A DNA stretch of 64,000 bases from Anaerolineae bacterium (GTDB taxonomy: Bacteria; Chloroflexota; Anaerolineae; UBA4142; SHND01). The stretch spans positions 179,837 to 243,836 of the forward strand of contig JADZCJ010000044.1 of the NCBI GenBank assembly GCA_020851635.1, given 5' to 3'. Below are positions 43,437-51,168 of the stretch, piece by piece (the stretch's first letter is position 1; each line of letters begins with the position of its first letter). The position numbers and the translations under genes were made by a program. The notes beneath the pieces are model-generated. The model ran no database searches and was not told where the DNA came from. It worked only from the letters and a program-made list of their open reading frames with translations.

Positions 43437-44471
43437 TCATTCCTCACAAACTTTTCGTACGGCGTGAACTGCCCGTTCCACCTCGTCATCTCCGATCATC
43501 CGATGCGTAACAAAACGGACGCGGGAGCCGGGGCGGGCATATACGAGGACACCGAGCGTTTCGAGACGCGCGGCAAATTCCTGTGAAGAGATGTTGTGCT
43601 GTGCCACGTCGGCAAAAACAATGTTGGTCTGGACGGTCGTCATGTCAATTTCGATATAATCTGCCAACCGTTTCGCAAGGCGCCGGGCGCGTTGGTTGTC
43701 CAGGTCCAAACGGTCCAACATGGTATCGAACGCGACCAGCGCGGCGGCGGCAAAAATGCCTGCCTTGTGCACGCTTGCCGCCCCTATGCGCCGGGCATTC
43801 AACCGCGCGGCGGCGATTGTTTCATAAGCGCCACAAAACAGCGCGCCAAAGGGCGCGCACAGCCCTTTGTTCAAACTCACTCCGACCGCGTCCACATTTT
43901 CGAGCAGCTCGTGCGCGGGCGTCTTGAGCGCGGCTGCTGCATTCCACAAGCGCGCCCCGTCCAGATACACACTCGCGCCGTATTGATGCGCCACCTGCGC
44001 CAGTGAATCGGTTTCCGACGCCGTCAGGACGGTCCCGCCCGCAAAATTATGCGTGTTCTCCAGACAAACGAGCGACGTTTTGGATTGGTGCGTGGGCGTG
44101 CGCGGCGCTCCCATGATCGCTTCCTGCAGTTCCACAGGATACATGACCCCACGCGTGCCGCTCACCAGACGCGGATAAAGCCCTGCGATGCTCGTAATAC
44201 CCCACTCTTCCGAAGCGATAATGTGCGAATTGCTTTCCAGCACCGCTTGCGTGCCGCGCTCCCCCAGCGTCATCAGCCCGAGCAAATTTGCCATGCCGCA
44301 CGTTGGCACAAATAAACCGGCTTGTTTCCCCAACAACGCCGCGACGCGTTCTTCCAGCTCGTTCACCGCCCTGTCCTGGCGATACAGCGTCCAACCGATT
44401 TCCGCGCGCCGCATCGCCTCCCACATTTCGCCGGTCGGCAGCGTCATCACATCCGTGCGAAAATCAATCAC
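43437..44471 (-). CDS. Low-specificity L-threonine aldolase-like PLP enzyme
   Basis: A 344-residue fold-type I aldolase. FRTDVMTLPTGEMWEAM opens the protein. His83 in SHIIASEEWG stacks on the cofactor in the family, LDGARLWNA (Asp171, Arg174) binds it, and Lys202 in VSLNKGLCAPFG is the Schiff base. It would split beta-hydroxy-alpha-amino acids into glycine and an aldehyde. A GTG start at 44471 is preferred; fourteen codons upstream of it come from a REP-like palindrome. It lies between CocE copy 3 and HyuB2, in a cluster that also has a D-threonine-aldolase-like gene. Confidence 0.85.
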   Translation of the reverse strand: MIDFRTDVMTLPTGEMWEAMRRAEIGWTLYRQDRAVNELEERVAALLGKQAGLFVPTCGMANLLGLMTLGERGTQAVLESNSHIIASEEWGITSIAGLYPRLVSGTRGVMYPVELQEAIMGAPRTPTHQSKTSLVCLENTHNFAGGTVLTASETDSLAQVAHQYGASVYLDGARLWNAAAALKTPAHELLENVDAVGVSLNKGLCAPFGALFCGAYETIAAARLNARRIGAASVHKAGIFAAAALVAFDTMLDRLDLDNQRARRLAKRLADYIEIDMTTVQTNIVFADVAQHNISSQEFAARLETLGVLVYARPGSRVRFVTHRMIGDDEVERAVHAVRKVCEE

Positions 44472-44482
44472 AAATAAACCCC

Positions 44483-44510
44483 GTAGAGACGCAAGATATT
44501 GCGTCTCTAC
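44483..44510. repeat. REP-like palindrome GTAGAGACGCAA/TTGCGTCTCTAC
   Basis: Twelve-base perfect arms around a GATA loop, between the CocE copy 3 stop and the L-threonine aldolase start. It shares its arm with the palindrome at 12618-12641. Confidence 0.75.
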
Positions 44511-44517
44511 CAAACAA

Positions 44518-46242
44518 TCAACGCGGAATCACGGGCAAAAGCATGTGCGAGGGGTACGCGCTGTTGTGCAAGATGGTCTGGTGGGCAATTTTCATCCTGG
44601 TATCGCGGAAAATGTCGCCGCCCGTGTTCAAATTGCGGTCAAAACGCGGAAAATTGCTCGACGAAATCTCGACGCGGATGCGATGTCCCGTCTTGAACAA
44701 ATTGCTCGTCGGCGCGAGCTCGATGCGATACTCTTCGACCTCGTTCGGCTGCAAGAATTCGACGCGCTCCAAGCTCTTGCGATGGCGCGCCCTCAAAAGA
44801 CCCTCCGCCAGATGAATCGCAAAACCGTTCGGATGCACGTCAATCAATTTCGCCGTGAAATCCGTATCCACCGCCGAGGAAGCGGCATACAACACCATCT
44901 CGATGGGTCCCGTCACCTCCAGGTCTTGCTCGAGCACACGGCTCGTATACACCAGAACATCATCGCGGCGCTCCAACGGACGCTGGTCAATCGGTCCCGG
45001 GAAAACCTGGTCTGCCGCCATCTTCATCAACGTCCACGTCGAATTGTTGCCGCCGAGCGTGGCGACGGGGTTGACGGGGTCGTATGCGTATTTGTCTTCG
45101 GGTTCACTGCCCGGCGCTTGCTCGTCCAGCGTCCCATCGCCATACAACGTGTTGGCGTGACCGTTGCTGTGGAGATAGAACGGGGTGAAGCGAGTGCGCG
45201 CGAGGGGCCACTCGTTTTCAAAGCGCCACACATTCTCGCCCATGACGAATATTTTGATGGGCGGCTCGGACATGATACCCGTATCAATACCCTTGAGCCA
45301 ATAGTCGAACCAGCGCAAATCCTCGGCGTTCAAGTCCACATACCCGGTCGGACCAAAATCGAGGTCGCCCAGTTTCGAGCTCTCGGGGATGTGATGCGTC
45401 CACGGAATCACATAGATTTTTTGATTCTTGCGCGCATGTTCCGAATAGCCGCGCTCGCGCAGCCCGTTATAGACGCGCAGCATGGACGCGGTATAAGGGT
45501 CATACCACGCCGCCTGTTGAATGGCGGGGACATTGATCCGGTCAAGGTGCGTGAACGTGTTGATCTGCTGCCAATAGTCATCACGCGTCGCGTGCGTGAA
45601 CCAGTCGCGGAAAAACGGGACCTCACGCCCGATGGCTTTTACATCCGCCGTGATGAGCGGCAGGTGGCGGTAAAATTTCTGATTGCCAAAAATGTGGCGG
45701 CTGCCGCGCTGTGTGAGCGTGACCGCGGTCGAGAACGTGATCATGGCAAACACGGTGAGCGCCCACTGCACCGCCCCGCCGATGCGGTGACAATCGGCAA
45801 AATAATCGCCCATGATCACTTGCGGCGCGATGGCGGTCAGGTATTTTGACCGATAGGGTGCGGCTTGCCACTGCACAATGCCGCCGTATGACCTGCCGCT
45901 CATGCCGATCTTGCCGTTGCACCACGACTGGTTGCCCACCCATTCGATCGTGTCATGTCCATCGGGACCATCGTCGTGATAAGCATAAAAGACGCCTTCC
46001 GATTCAAAACGTCCGCGGTCATCCACAATCACGCAGGCATACCCGCGTTTTGCCCACCACACGCCCCACTCGACGTGCATTTCGAGCGTGGACTCGTACG
46101 GCGTGCGCAAGAGCATGGTCGGAAACGACTTGCCGTCGCGCGGGAGATACACATCCGCAGAGAGTTTCACTCCGTCGGACATTGGCACCTTCAGGTCGTA
46201 CAAAAAACGAATTTCGTGAATCGGCTGAGAGAGGTTGCTCAT
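44518..46242 (-). CDS. CocE/NonD-family serine hydrolase (copy 3)
   Basis: A 574-residue hydrolase, about 70 residues shorter than copies 1 and 2. Motifs are MSDGVKLSADVYLPRDG, VDDRGRFESEG, the nucleophile elbow GRSYGG, and a C-terminal NLFKTGHRIRVEISSSNFPRFDRN. The elbow GRSYGG is closer to classical cocaine esterase/NonD than the GSS[HY]PG of the other two. ATG 46242 overlaps the stop of the formamidase gene by four bases. An amidase and acyl hydrolase translated together suggest successive cuts on one compound. Confidence 0.85.
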   Translation of the reverse strand: MSNLSQPIHEIRFLYDLKVPMSDGVKLSADVYLPRDGKSFPTMLLRTPYESTLEMHVEWGVWWAKRGYACVIVDDRGRFESEGVFYAYHDDGPDGHDTIEWVGNQSWCNGKIGMSGRSYGGIVQWQAAPYRSKYLTAIAPQVIMGDYFADCHRIGGAVQWALTVFAMITFSTAVTLTQRGSRHIFGNQKFYRHLPLITADVKAIGREVPFFRDWFTHATRDDYWQQINTFTHLDRINVPAIQQAAWYDPYTASMLRVYNGLRERGYSEHARKNQKIYVIPWTHHIPESSKLGDLDFGPTGYVDLNAEDLRWFDYWLKGIDTGIMSEPPIKIFVMGENVWRFENEWPLARTRFTPFYLHSNGHANTLYGDGTLDEQAPGSEPEDKYAYDPVNPVATLGGNNSTWTLMKMAADQVFPGPIDQRPLERRDDVLVYTSRVLEQDLEVTGPIEMVLYAASSAVDTDFTAKLIDVHPNGFAIHLAEGLLRARHRKSLERVEFLQPNEVEEYRIELAPTSNLFKTGHRIRVEISSSNFPRFDRNLNTGGDIFRDTRMKIAHQTILHNSAYPSHMLLPVIPR

Positions 46243-47162
46243 TTACCCGCACCGAGTCCCGCGAGCGCACGCTTGGGCATCTTGCACACCATCGTATAGG
46301 CGGGGTCAACCATGTTGCCCAGATCATATTTCACATACAGTCCTAACAAGACGCTCGCCGCAACAATATCCAGCCCGTAATCCTCCATCAGCCAGCGCAG
46401 CATTTCGGTCGTCGCGTGCTGGGTCGCCTGGTCGAGCGGGCGCGCATTGCCGACCGCAAAAATATATTCGTCGTTCTCGCCGCGCACCGTGCCAATATTC
46501 TTGTTCTTGATCACGCGCACGGTAAACTGCACGTCCATCGAAATCTCGATGCCCGTGCCCACCATTTCGCCGTCCCCCTGCGCCGCGTGACCATCGCCCA
46601 GATGAAACAATGCCCCCGGCACAAAGACGGGAAAATATGCCGTCACCCCTTGCGTAAATCCGTTGTAATCCATATTGCCGCCGTGCTCGGCAGAAGTGGC
46701 GGTGGAAATCGCCTGTCCATCTTTGGGCGCAACCCCAAAACAGCCGAGCATCGGATTGATCGGCACGCTGAAATCGCCCAGCACCGTTATTGGAGCAACC
46801 AGCGCTGCAGTCCCCATCGCGCCATCCACGCGCCATTCCGCTTTGATGCGTTCGGGCACCTGATACACAAACAAGGGGTCCACCACATTCGTCGCAATCG
46901 CCGCGCGCGTCCAACCATACGTGCGGCTCGGCGCAATCTTGTCCAACGTAACAGCCAGCGTGTCGCCCGGTTCCGCGCCCTCGACATGGAACGGACCCGT
47001 TTGCGGGTTCGAGTTCACGCCGATATCGCGCAGCTGCGCGTCAAAGCCGTTCGCATCCACCATCGTCGTAATGACCGTGTCACCGTCTGCGAGATGGAGG
47101 ACGGGCGCGTGCGAGCCGATGGTGGGATGGTAGTGGGTGGGGGTGAAATGATGGATGGTCAT
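46239..47162 (-). CDS. Acetamidase/formamidase family protein
   Basis: A 307-residue FmdA/AmdA-family amidase, forming a beta-rich fold that hydrolyses formamide, acetamide or similar small amides to ammonia and acid. GPFHVEGAEPGDTLAVTLDKI, GCFGVAPKDG and HLGDGHAAQGDGEMVGTGIE are family landmarks. ATG 47162 (MTIHHF) lies four bases after the HyuB3 stop and is chosen; in-frame ATGs at 47174, 47186 and 47195 are alternatives that would overlap HyuB3. It stands where a HyuA partner for HyuB3 might be expected. Confidence 0.85.
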   Translation of the reverse strand: MTIHHFTPTHYHPTIGSHAPVLHLADGDTVITTMVDANGFDAQLRDIGVNSNPQTGPFHVEGAEPGDTLAVTLDKIAPSRTYGWTRAAIATNVVDPLFVYQVPERIKAEWRVDGAMGTAALVAPITVLGDFSVPINPMLGCFGVAPKDGQAISTATSAEHGGNMDYNGFTQGVTAYFPVFVPGALFHLGDGHAAQGDGEMVGTGIEISMDVQFTVRVIKNKNIGTVRGENDEYIFAVGNARPLDQATQHATTEMLRWLMEDYGLDIVAASVLLGLYVKYDLGNMVDPAYTMVCKMPKRALAGLGAGK

Positions 47163-47166
47163 TTGA

Positions 47167-48852
47167 TCAGGCATCTGTTCCAACATCAACTCCATACACC
47201 TCCCGCGCTCGCTCCGCGCTCACTTTTCCCTCGCGCACATCGCGCCTGACTGCTTCGGGATCGCGCTCGCGCGGGTCGCCGTAACCGCCGCCGCCGCAGG
47301 TGCGATAACTCACCACGTCGTTGGGCTTGAGCTCGTGCGTGCTTTTCGAGTTGAGGATTTTGGGGTCGGTGTCGGGATTCAAAAGATATTCCGCGCGCTT
47401 GCCGGGCAATCCGCCAAACAGACCCCACGGACCTTGCTTGTCACGGTCGGCGAGAATGGTGAACGTGGGCGAATGGTCGGTAAAAACGTAATCGCGCCGC
47501 AGACCCAGCCCGCCGCGGAATTTTCCCGCGCCTTCCGAGTCATTCACCAGCTCGTAGCGCGAGATGCGAACGGGATAATTAAATTCCGTCTCTTCGATCG
47601 GCGCGTTCTCGGTATTCTGACCGTGTGTTTGCACGGCGTCCGCGCCGTCCCTTGTCGCCCGCGCGCCAAACCCGCCCGCCATCGTTTCCAGAAAACAGTA
47701 ATATTCGCCGCTGCGCGGGTTGATGCCGCCAAAACCGGCATGGCACATCATTGCTTTGCTCCCGGCAGGCACAATGTCGAGCACGGGTGAAAGCGCCTTC
47801 AAGATCACGTCCACAAGGCGCGTTTGCGTCTCCCAACCGCCGACGACAGGCGCGGGCGCGGTGCAGTTGGTCACGGTCCCGAGCGGGGCGTTGACGCGCA
47901 CATACTTGTAAAAACCCGCGTTGGTGGGCACGTCGGTGTCAATCAGGCATTTGAGAGCATAGGCGCAGGCGGAAAACGTTTGGGCGAACGTAGAATTGAC
48001 CGGCGCGCGACGTTGGGGGTCGGAACCGTCGAGGTCGAACAAAACACCCTCATCGTCAATGACCACGCGCACCCTGAGATGCACGGACTCGTCGGTAAAA
48101 CCGTCATTGTCCACATACCCATCGGCAAAAAATTCTCCGCGTGGGAGTTTGCGAATTTCCGAAAGCGTGCGGCGTTCCGTATACGCGATCAGTTCGCGCA
48201 TATACGTCTGCACCTCTTCCAAGCCATAATGTCCCACCAGCGCAGACAGACGCCGCGCGCCCGTATTGTTTGCCGCGATCTGGGCGCGAAAATCTCCCGC
48301 CGTCTCGTGCTTGCTGCGAATTTGGGCGAGGACGAGGCGGAAAACGTCGCCAACGAGTTTGTCGTTTTCGACGAGCTTGACGCCCGGAATAATGACCCCT
48401 TCCTGATACACTTCACGGAACGCGCCGACACTGGCGGGCGCGCCGCCGCCCACATCCACGTGATGGGCAAGGTTGGCAACGTAGCCGATCAGCTCCTTTT
48501 GCGCGGCCGAGTCGGTCCGGGCGGACGCAAAAACCGGAGAGATCAGCGTAATATCGTTCAAATGTACGCCGCCGTTGAACGGGTCGTTGGTGAAAATGGC
48601 ATCACCGGGACCCAGATTCTCAGCGCCATAGGCGCGAACCGCGCGCGGGACACCCTGCGTCATGGAACCGAGATGCACCGGCTGCGCAAACGCTTGCGCC
48701 ACACAGTTCAAATCCCGGTCAAAAAACGCGCACGAAAAATCACTGCGCGTCTTGATATTGGTCGAATAGGCGCTGCGTTTCAGCGCAATCGCCATTTCTT
48801 CGGTCGCTTCAAGCAGCGCGTTGCGAATAACTTCAAATTTTACAGGATCCAA
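47167..48852 (-). CDS. hyuB: Hydantoinase/oxoprolinase subunit B (HyuB copy 3)
   Basis: A 561-residue HyuB closely related to copy 2 (shared EEMAIALKRSAYSTNIKTR, GGVHLNDITLISPV, CGGGGYGDPRERDP). A TTG start at 48852 is inferred because MDPVKFEVI then aligns with MDPILFQVL of copy 2. No HyuA gene adjoins it; the next genes are a formamidase and a CocE hydrolase. It may borrow HyuA2 six kilobases downstream, or form a different complex. A short insertion at ASARTDSAAQKE, about residues 110-121, is absent from copy 2. Confidence 0.85.
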   Translation of the reverse strand: MDPVKFEVIRNALLEATEEMAIALKRSAYSTNIKTRSDFSCAFFDRDLNCVAQAFAQPVHLGSMTQGVPRAVRAYGAENLGPGDAIFTNDPFNGGVHLNDITLISPVFASARTDSAAQKELIGYVANLAHHVDVGGGAPASVGAFREVYQEGVIIPGVKLVENDKLVGDVFRLVLAQIRSKHETAGDFRAQIAANNTGARRLSALVGHYGLEEVQTYMRELIAYTERRTLSEIRKLPRGEFFADGYVDNDGFTDESVHLRVRVVIDDEGVLFDLDGSDPQRRAPVNSTFAQTFSACAYALKCLIDTDVPTNAGFYKYVRVNAPLGTVTNCTAPAPVVGGWETQTRLVDVILKALSPVLDIVPAGSKAMMCHAGFGGINPRSGEYYCFLETMAGGFGARATRDGADAVQTHGQNTENAPIEETEFNYPVRISRYELVNDSEGAGKFRGGLGLRRDYVFTDHSPTFTILADRDKQGPWGLFGGLPGKRAEYLLNPDTDPKILNSKSTHELKPNDVVSYRTCGGGGYGDPRERDPEAVRRDVREGKVSAERAREVYGVDVGTDA

Positions 48853-48892
48853 AACTGGGACTGAGGTCTGAGGACAGAGGACAGCATGTAGA
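48853..48892. repeat. Short tandem tract upstream of hyuB3
   Basis: On the minus strand, units of CTGTCCT and CAGACCT/CAGTCC run down to the TTG start at 48852. It occupies the same position relative to a hyuB gene as the 43276-43436 tract, but with a different unit. Confidence 0.55.
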
Positions 48893-48919
48893 AAAAAACT
48901 ATCGCTCGGTCTTCAGTGC

Positions 48920-49783
48920 TCATACCTCCGGTAACGCGCTCGTGGGCGGCTGGGCGTGATGATCTGTGCGAGGATGCGGCGGCGCATCGCGAAATTCATT
49001 TACAAACTGGATGAGACGCGTGACTGTTTCCTCAAAAATACGCGCGCCTTTTTCGGCAGTCGCCAGCGTGGGCTGCCCCATCACGCCGATGGGGGTATAG
49101 GTGGAGGTCCATTCAACGACCGAGACAGGTCCCGCGCCAAAGGCATCCACCCAGCGGAAACCCGTTGCGCCTCGCTCGTTGTACCAGGCGATATTGTCCT
49201 GTGCCTTGTCCATCTGGACCTTGTCACCGCCCAGATGCAGATACATGGAGGTTTCCACCTCGCAGGCGTGCGCAGCTCCGCCGGGAAACACCGACTCGCG
49301 GAACGATTTTATAAAGTTCGGGTCCACCCGCAGCATGTTCCACCACATGAACGCCGCGACCAGCGCGTCCGTCTCCAAGATCGTCTTGCGCCCCACAAAT
49401 TGAAGCAGCGGCTCATTTGACCCGTGACCGTCCACGATCACGATGCGCTTGAAACCGTGATAGGCAAAACTCTTGCACACATCCGCGCAAAATTCCACGA
49501 AATGGTCATAGCCAACATGAATCGTGCCGGGAAAATCCATCGCGTGAATGTTGTACCCGTATGGAATCGTCGGCGCGACCAGAATCTTGTCGGGCGCGCG
49601 TTTTGCCGCTTCCAGACAGACGCTCGTGGCAAGAAAATTGTCCACATCCAGAGGAAGGTGAGGACCGTGCTGTTCGGTCGAGCCGACGGGGAGCAAAATG
49701 ACCTGCCGCTCTGCCACCGCGTCATTTACATCTTGCCAGGTGAGATCGCCATACAAGGTTTTTTCGGATGCGCGTGATGTCAT
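48920..49783 (-). CDS. Creatininase-family amidohydrolase (copy 2)
   Basis: A 287-residue creatininase-fold protein. Metal residues lie in GSTEQHGPHLPLDVDNF (Glu, His, Asp), VDGHGSNEPLL (His) and CEVETSMYL (Glu). It is longer than copy 1 through its C-terminal tail, rich in His and Pro. It is the first enzyme gene after the GntR regulator on the minus strand, separated by 42 bases, so it may be transcribed from the GntR promoter. The substrate is unknown. Confidence 0.85.
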   Translation of the reverse strand: MTSRASEKTLYGDLTWQDVNDAVAERQVILLPVGSTEQHGPHLPLDVDNFLATSVCLEAAKRAPDKILVAPTIPYGYNIHAMDFPGTIHVGYDHFVEFCADVCKSFAYHGFKRIVIVDGHGSNEPLLQFVGRKTILETDALVAAFMWWNMLRVDPNFIKSFRESVFPGGAAHACEVETSMYLHLGGDKVQMDKAQDNIAWYNERGATGFRWVDAFGAGPVSVVEWTSTYTPIGVMGQPTLATAEKGARIFEETVTRLIQFVNEFRDAPPHPRTDHHAQPPTSALPEV

Positions 49784-49825
49784 GTTTTTCTCTCGACGTT
49801 TGTTGGGGAATCAGCCAATCACCGT

Positions 49826-50824
49826 TTATGCCGCGCGCAAATTTTGCTCGCGCGGCGCGCCGGTTTCCAACATGCGCTTGTTTTCGACCTGAATGCGGTT
49901 GTTCAAATAGGCGACCGACTGCTGGTCAATGGTAAAGGTGACGACGACAACCGGGATTTCCGGTTTGTAGCGAAGCAGTTGCGGGGCAAAGGCGCGCGTG
50001 ATCACAACCGCGTCCGCCTTGTGCAGGAGCATTTTTACGCGGGGAGCATCGTCAATCACAGCGCCCATCAGGGTCGCCATGGGATGATAGGTTTGGACGA
50101 TATGCGTCAAGGTATCCACCACGCTGGGCAGCGCGGCAACCAGTCCAATGACCGGCGCATGCAGGCGGGCAAGCTCGAGCAGCGCATCGTGATTCGGCAT
50201 GGCGTGGACGGCAATCAGATTCTCATGTTTGCCGTTGCCGAGCGCGCGATTTACCTCGTTCAGATGGTAGAATGTGGTCACAACCAGGTCGTAGGCGCCA
50301 GCTGTCCGGTGAGGTCTTGCCAAGAATTCATCCAGCAGGACGCCTTTGAACGGGTGGCGCACGGCGCGCGCCAGCTGCGTCGCCATTTCGTCAATGTCTT
50401 GCTGATTACATTCGATAAAGGCAAGCTTCAGGTCGCTCTGCCCAAAAATCGTTTCGACCCGCGCCGTAATTTCCGCCAACACCAGTTCGCGCGCCAGATT
50501 GCGCTGTTTGGCATCAATCACCAGCTCATCGAGCCGCGCGAGCCAGCGGCTGTCAATTTCCCCCAACACCGGCTCGCTGGTGCGCACAAACGCGCCGCGC
50601 CCGCGAATCAATTCCAAAAAGCCCTTGCGCTCGAGCGCCTGATAGGCGCGCACGATTGTATTCTTGTTGACCGAGAGCTCTGATGCCAGATCACGAACCG
50701 TTGGAAGTTGCGAACCTTTGGGATAAGCGCCCGTGCGGATGCGCGCGGCAAGCATCTGCTCAATGTCCGTTGCCATGAGGGGGGCGAACTTGTTTTCGTC
50801 TTGTACTAGGGACAATTTACTCAT
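49826..50824 (-). CDS. GntR-family transcriptional regulator with periplasmic-binding-protein-like effector domain
   Basis: A 332-residue regulator. The N-terminal winged helix (about 15-85) has KGSQLPTVRDLASELSVNKN, TIVRAYQALERKGFLELIRG and GRGAFV, the GntR hallmark. The remainder has alternating strand-helix units (VVTTFYHLNEV, VIGLVAALPSVVDTL, ADAVVITRAF, VVVVTFTIDQQSV) like a truncated sugar/PBP-type sensor. It is divergent from the MR/MLE copy 3 gene and has its own near-consensus promoter. It most likely controls both arms of the catabolic island in response to a pathway metabolite (inference). Confidence 0.85.
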   Translation of the reverse strand: MSKLSLVQDENKFAPLMATDIEQMLAARIRTGAYPKGSQLPTVRDLASELSVNKNTIVRAYQALERKGFLELIRGRGAFVRTSEPVLGEIDSRWLARLDELVIDAKQRNLARELVLAEITARVETIFGQSDLKLAFIECNQQDIDEMATQLARAVRHPFKGVLLDEFLARPHRTAGAYDLVVTTFYHLNEVNRALGNGKHENLIAVHAMPNHDALLELARLHAPVIGLVAALPSVVDTLTHIVQTYHPMATLMGAVIDDAPRVKMLLHKADAVVITRAFAPQLLRYKPEIPVVVVTFTIDQQSVAYLNNRIQVENKRMLETGAPREQNLRAA

Positions 50825-50861
50825 GGCAAAGAGGGGTGAACCAATCGCGAGGAATAACGAC

Positions 50862-50890
50862 AGTATAACTCAATGAATAAGCGTTGTCAA
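50862..50890 (-). promoter_or_regulatory. gntR promoter
   Basis: On the minus strand TTGACA (50890-50885), a 17-base spacer, and TATACT (50867-50862): a near-perfect sigma-70 promoter about 37 bases upstream of ATG 50824. Confidence 0.85.
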
Positions 50891-50909
50891 TGAGCGCATC
50901 GAAAATGTA

Positions 50910-50937
50910 TTGACAAATATAAAATCTATGATATAAA
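50910..50937 (+). promoter_or_regulatory. Promoter of the plus-strand transporter arm
   Basis: TTGACA (50910-50915), a 16-base spacer, and TATAAA (50932-50937). Transcription would start near 50944, right at the palindromic operator candidate. Confidence 0.8.
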
Positions 50938-50947
50938 GTCCTAAAGA

Positions 50948-50961
50948 CAATGACGTCATTG
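50948..50961. promoter_or_regulatory. Operator candidate CAATGACGTCATTG
   Basis: A perfect 14-bp palindrome at about +4 to +17 of the plus-strand promoter, an ideal repression site. Its half site CAATGA recurs at 50871-50876 and 50888-50893 around the gntR promoter. The adjacent GntR protein is the natural candidate for binding. Confidence 0.7.
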
Positions 50962-51168
50962 AAATTGTCCCCCATAACGACGCTTCCCCCTTTGTTCATT
51001 CGACCGGCTCATAATTCTCCCTCCGCGCGTCCCCGATGCGCGAGCCAGGATGTTTTTGTGTCTTGCAACACTGTAAGGGGTGGTGCGCCGAAATAGCGAT
51101 TCACGCAAGAACAGACCGACATCAAACGACGATTTGACAACCTTCCCGACCCGAGGAGCCGGCACACG

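Larger units (their letters stand above)
50825..51168. other. Divergent regulatory region between gntR and MR/MLE copy 3
   Basis: This 344-base, AT-rich gap holds two back-to-back promoters (50862-50890 minus, 50910-50937 plus), a 14-bp palindrome at 50948-50961, and half sites CAATGA at 50871-50876 and 50888-50893. The plus-strand leader is long (about 225 bases) and contains no supportable gene. Confidence 0.75.

Noticed and set aside
43273..43440. A 56-residue N-terminal extension of HyuB2
   Set aside because: It is translated entirely from tandem repeats, and HyuB3 starts at the equivalent of residue 57.
50938..51168. Riboswitch in the 225-base leader of MR/MLE copy 3
   Set aside because: Apart from the operator-like palindrome, no recognisable aptamer core or terminator-antiterminator pair was found by eye.
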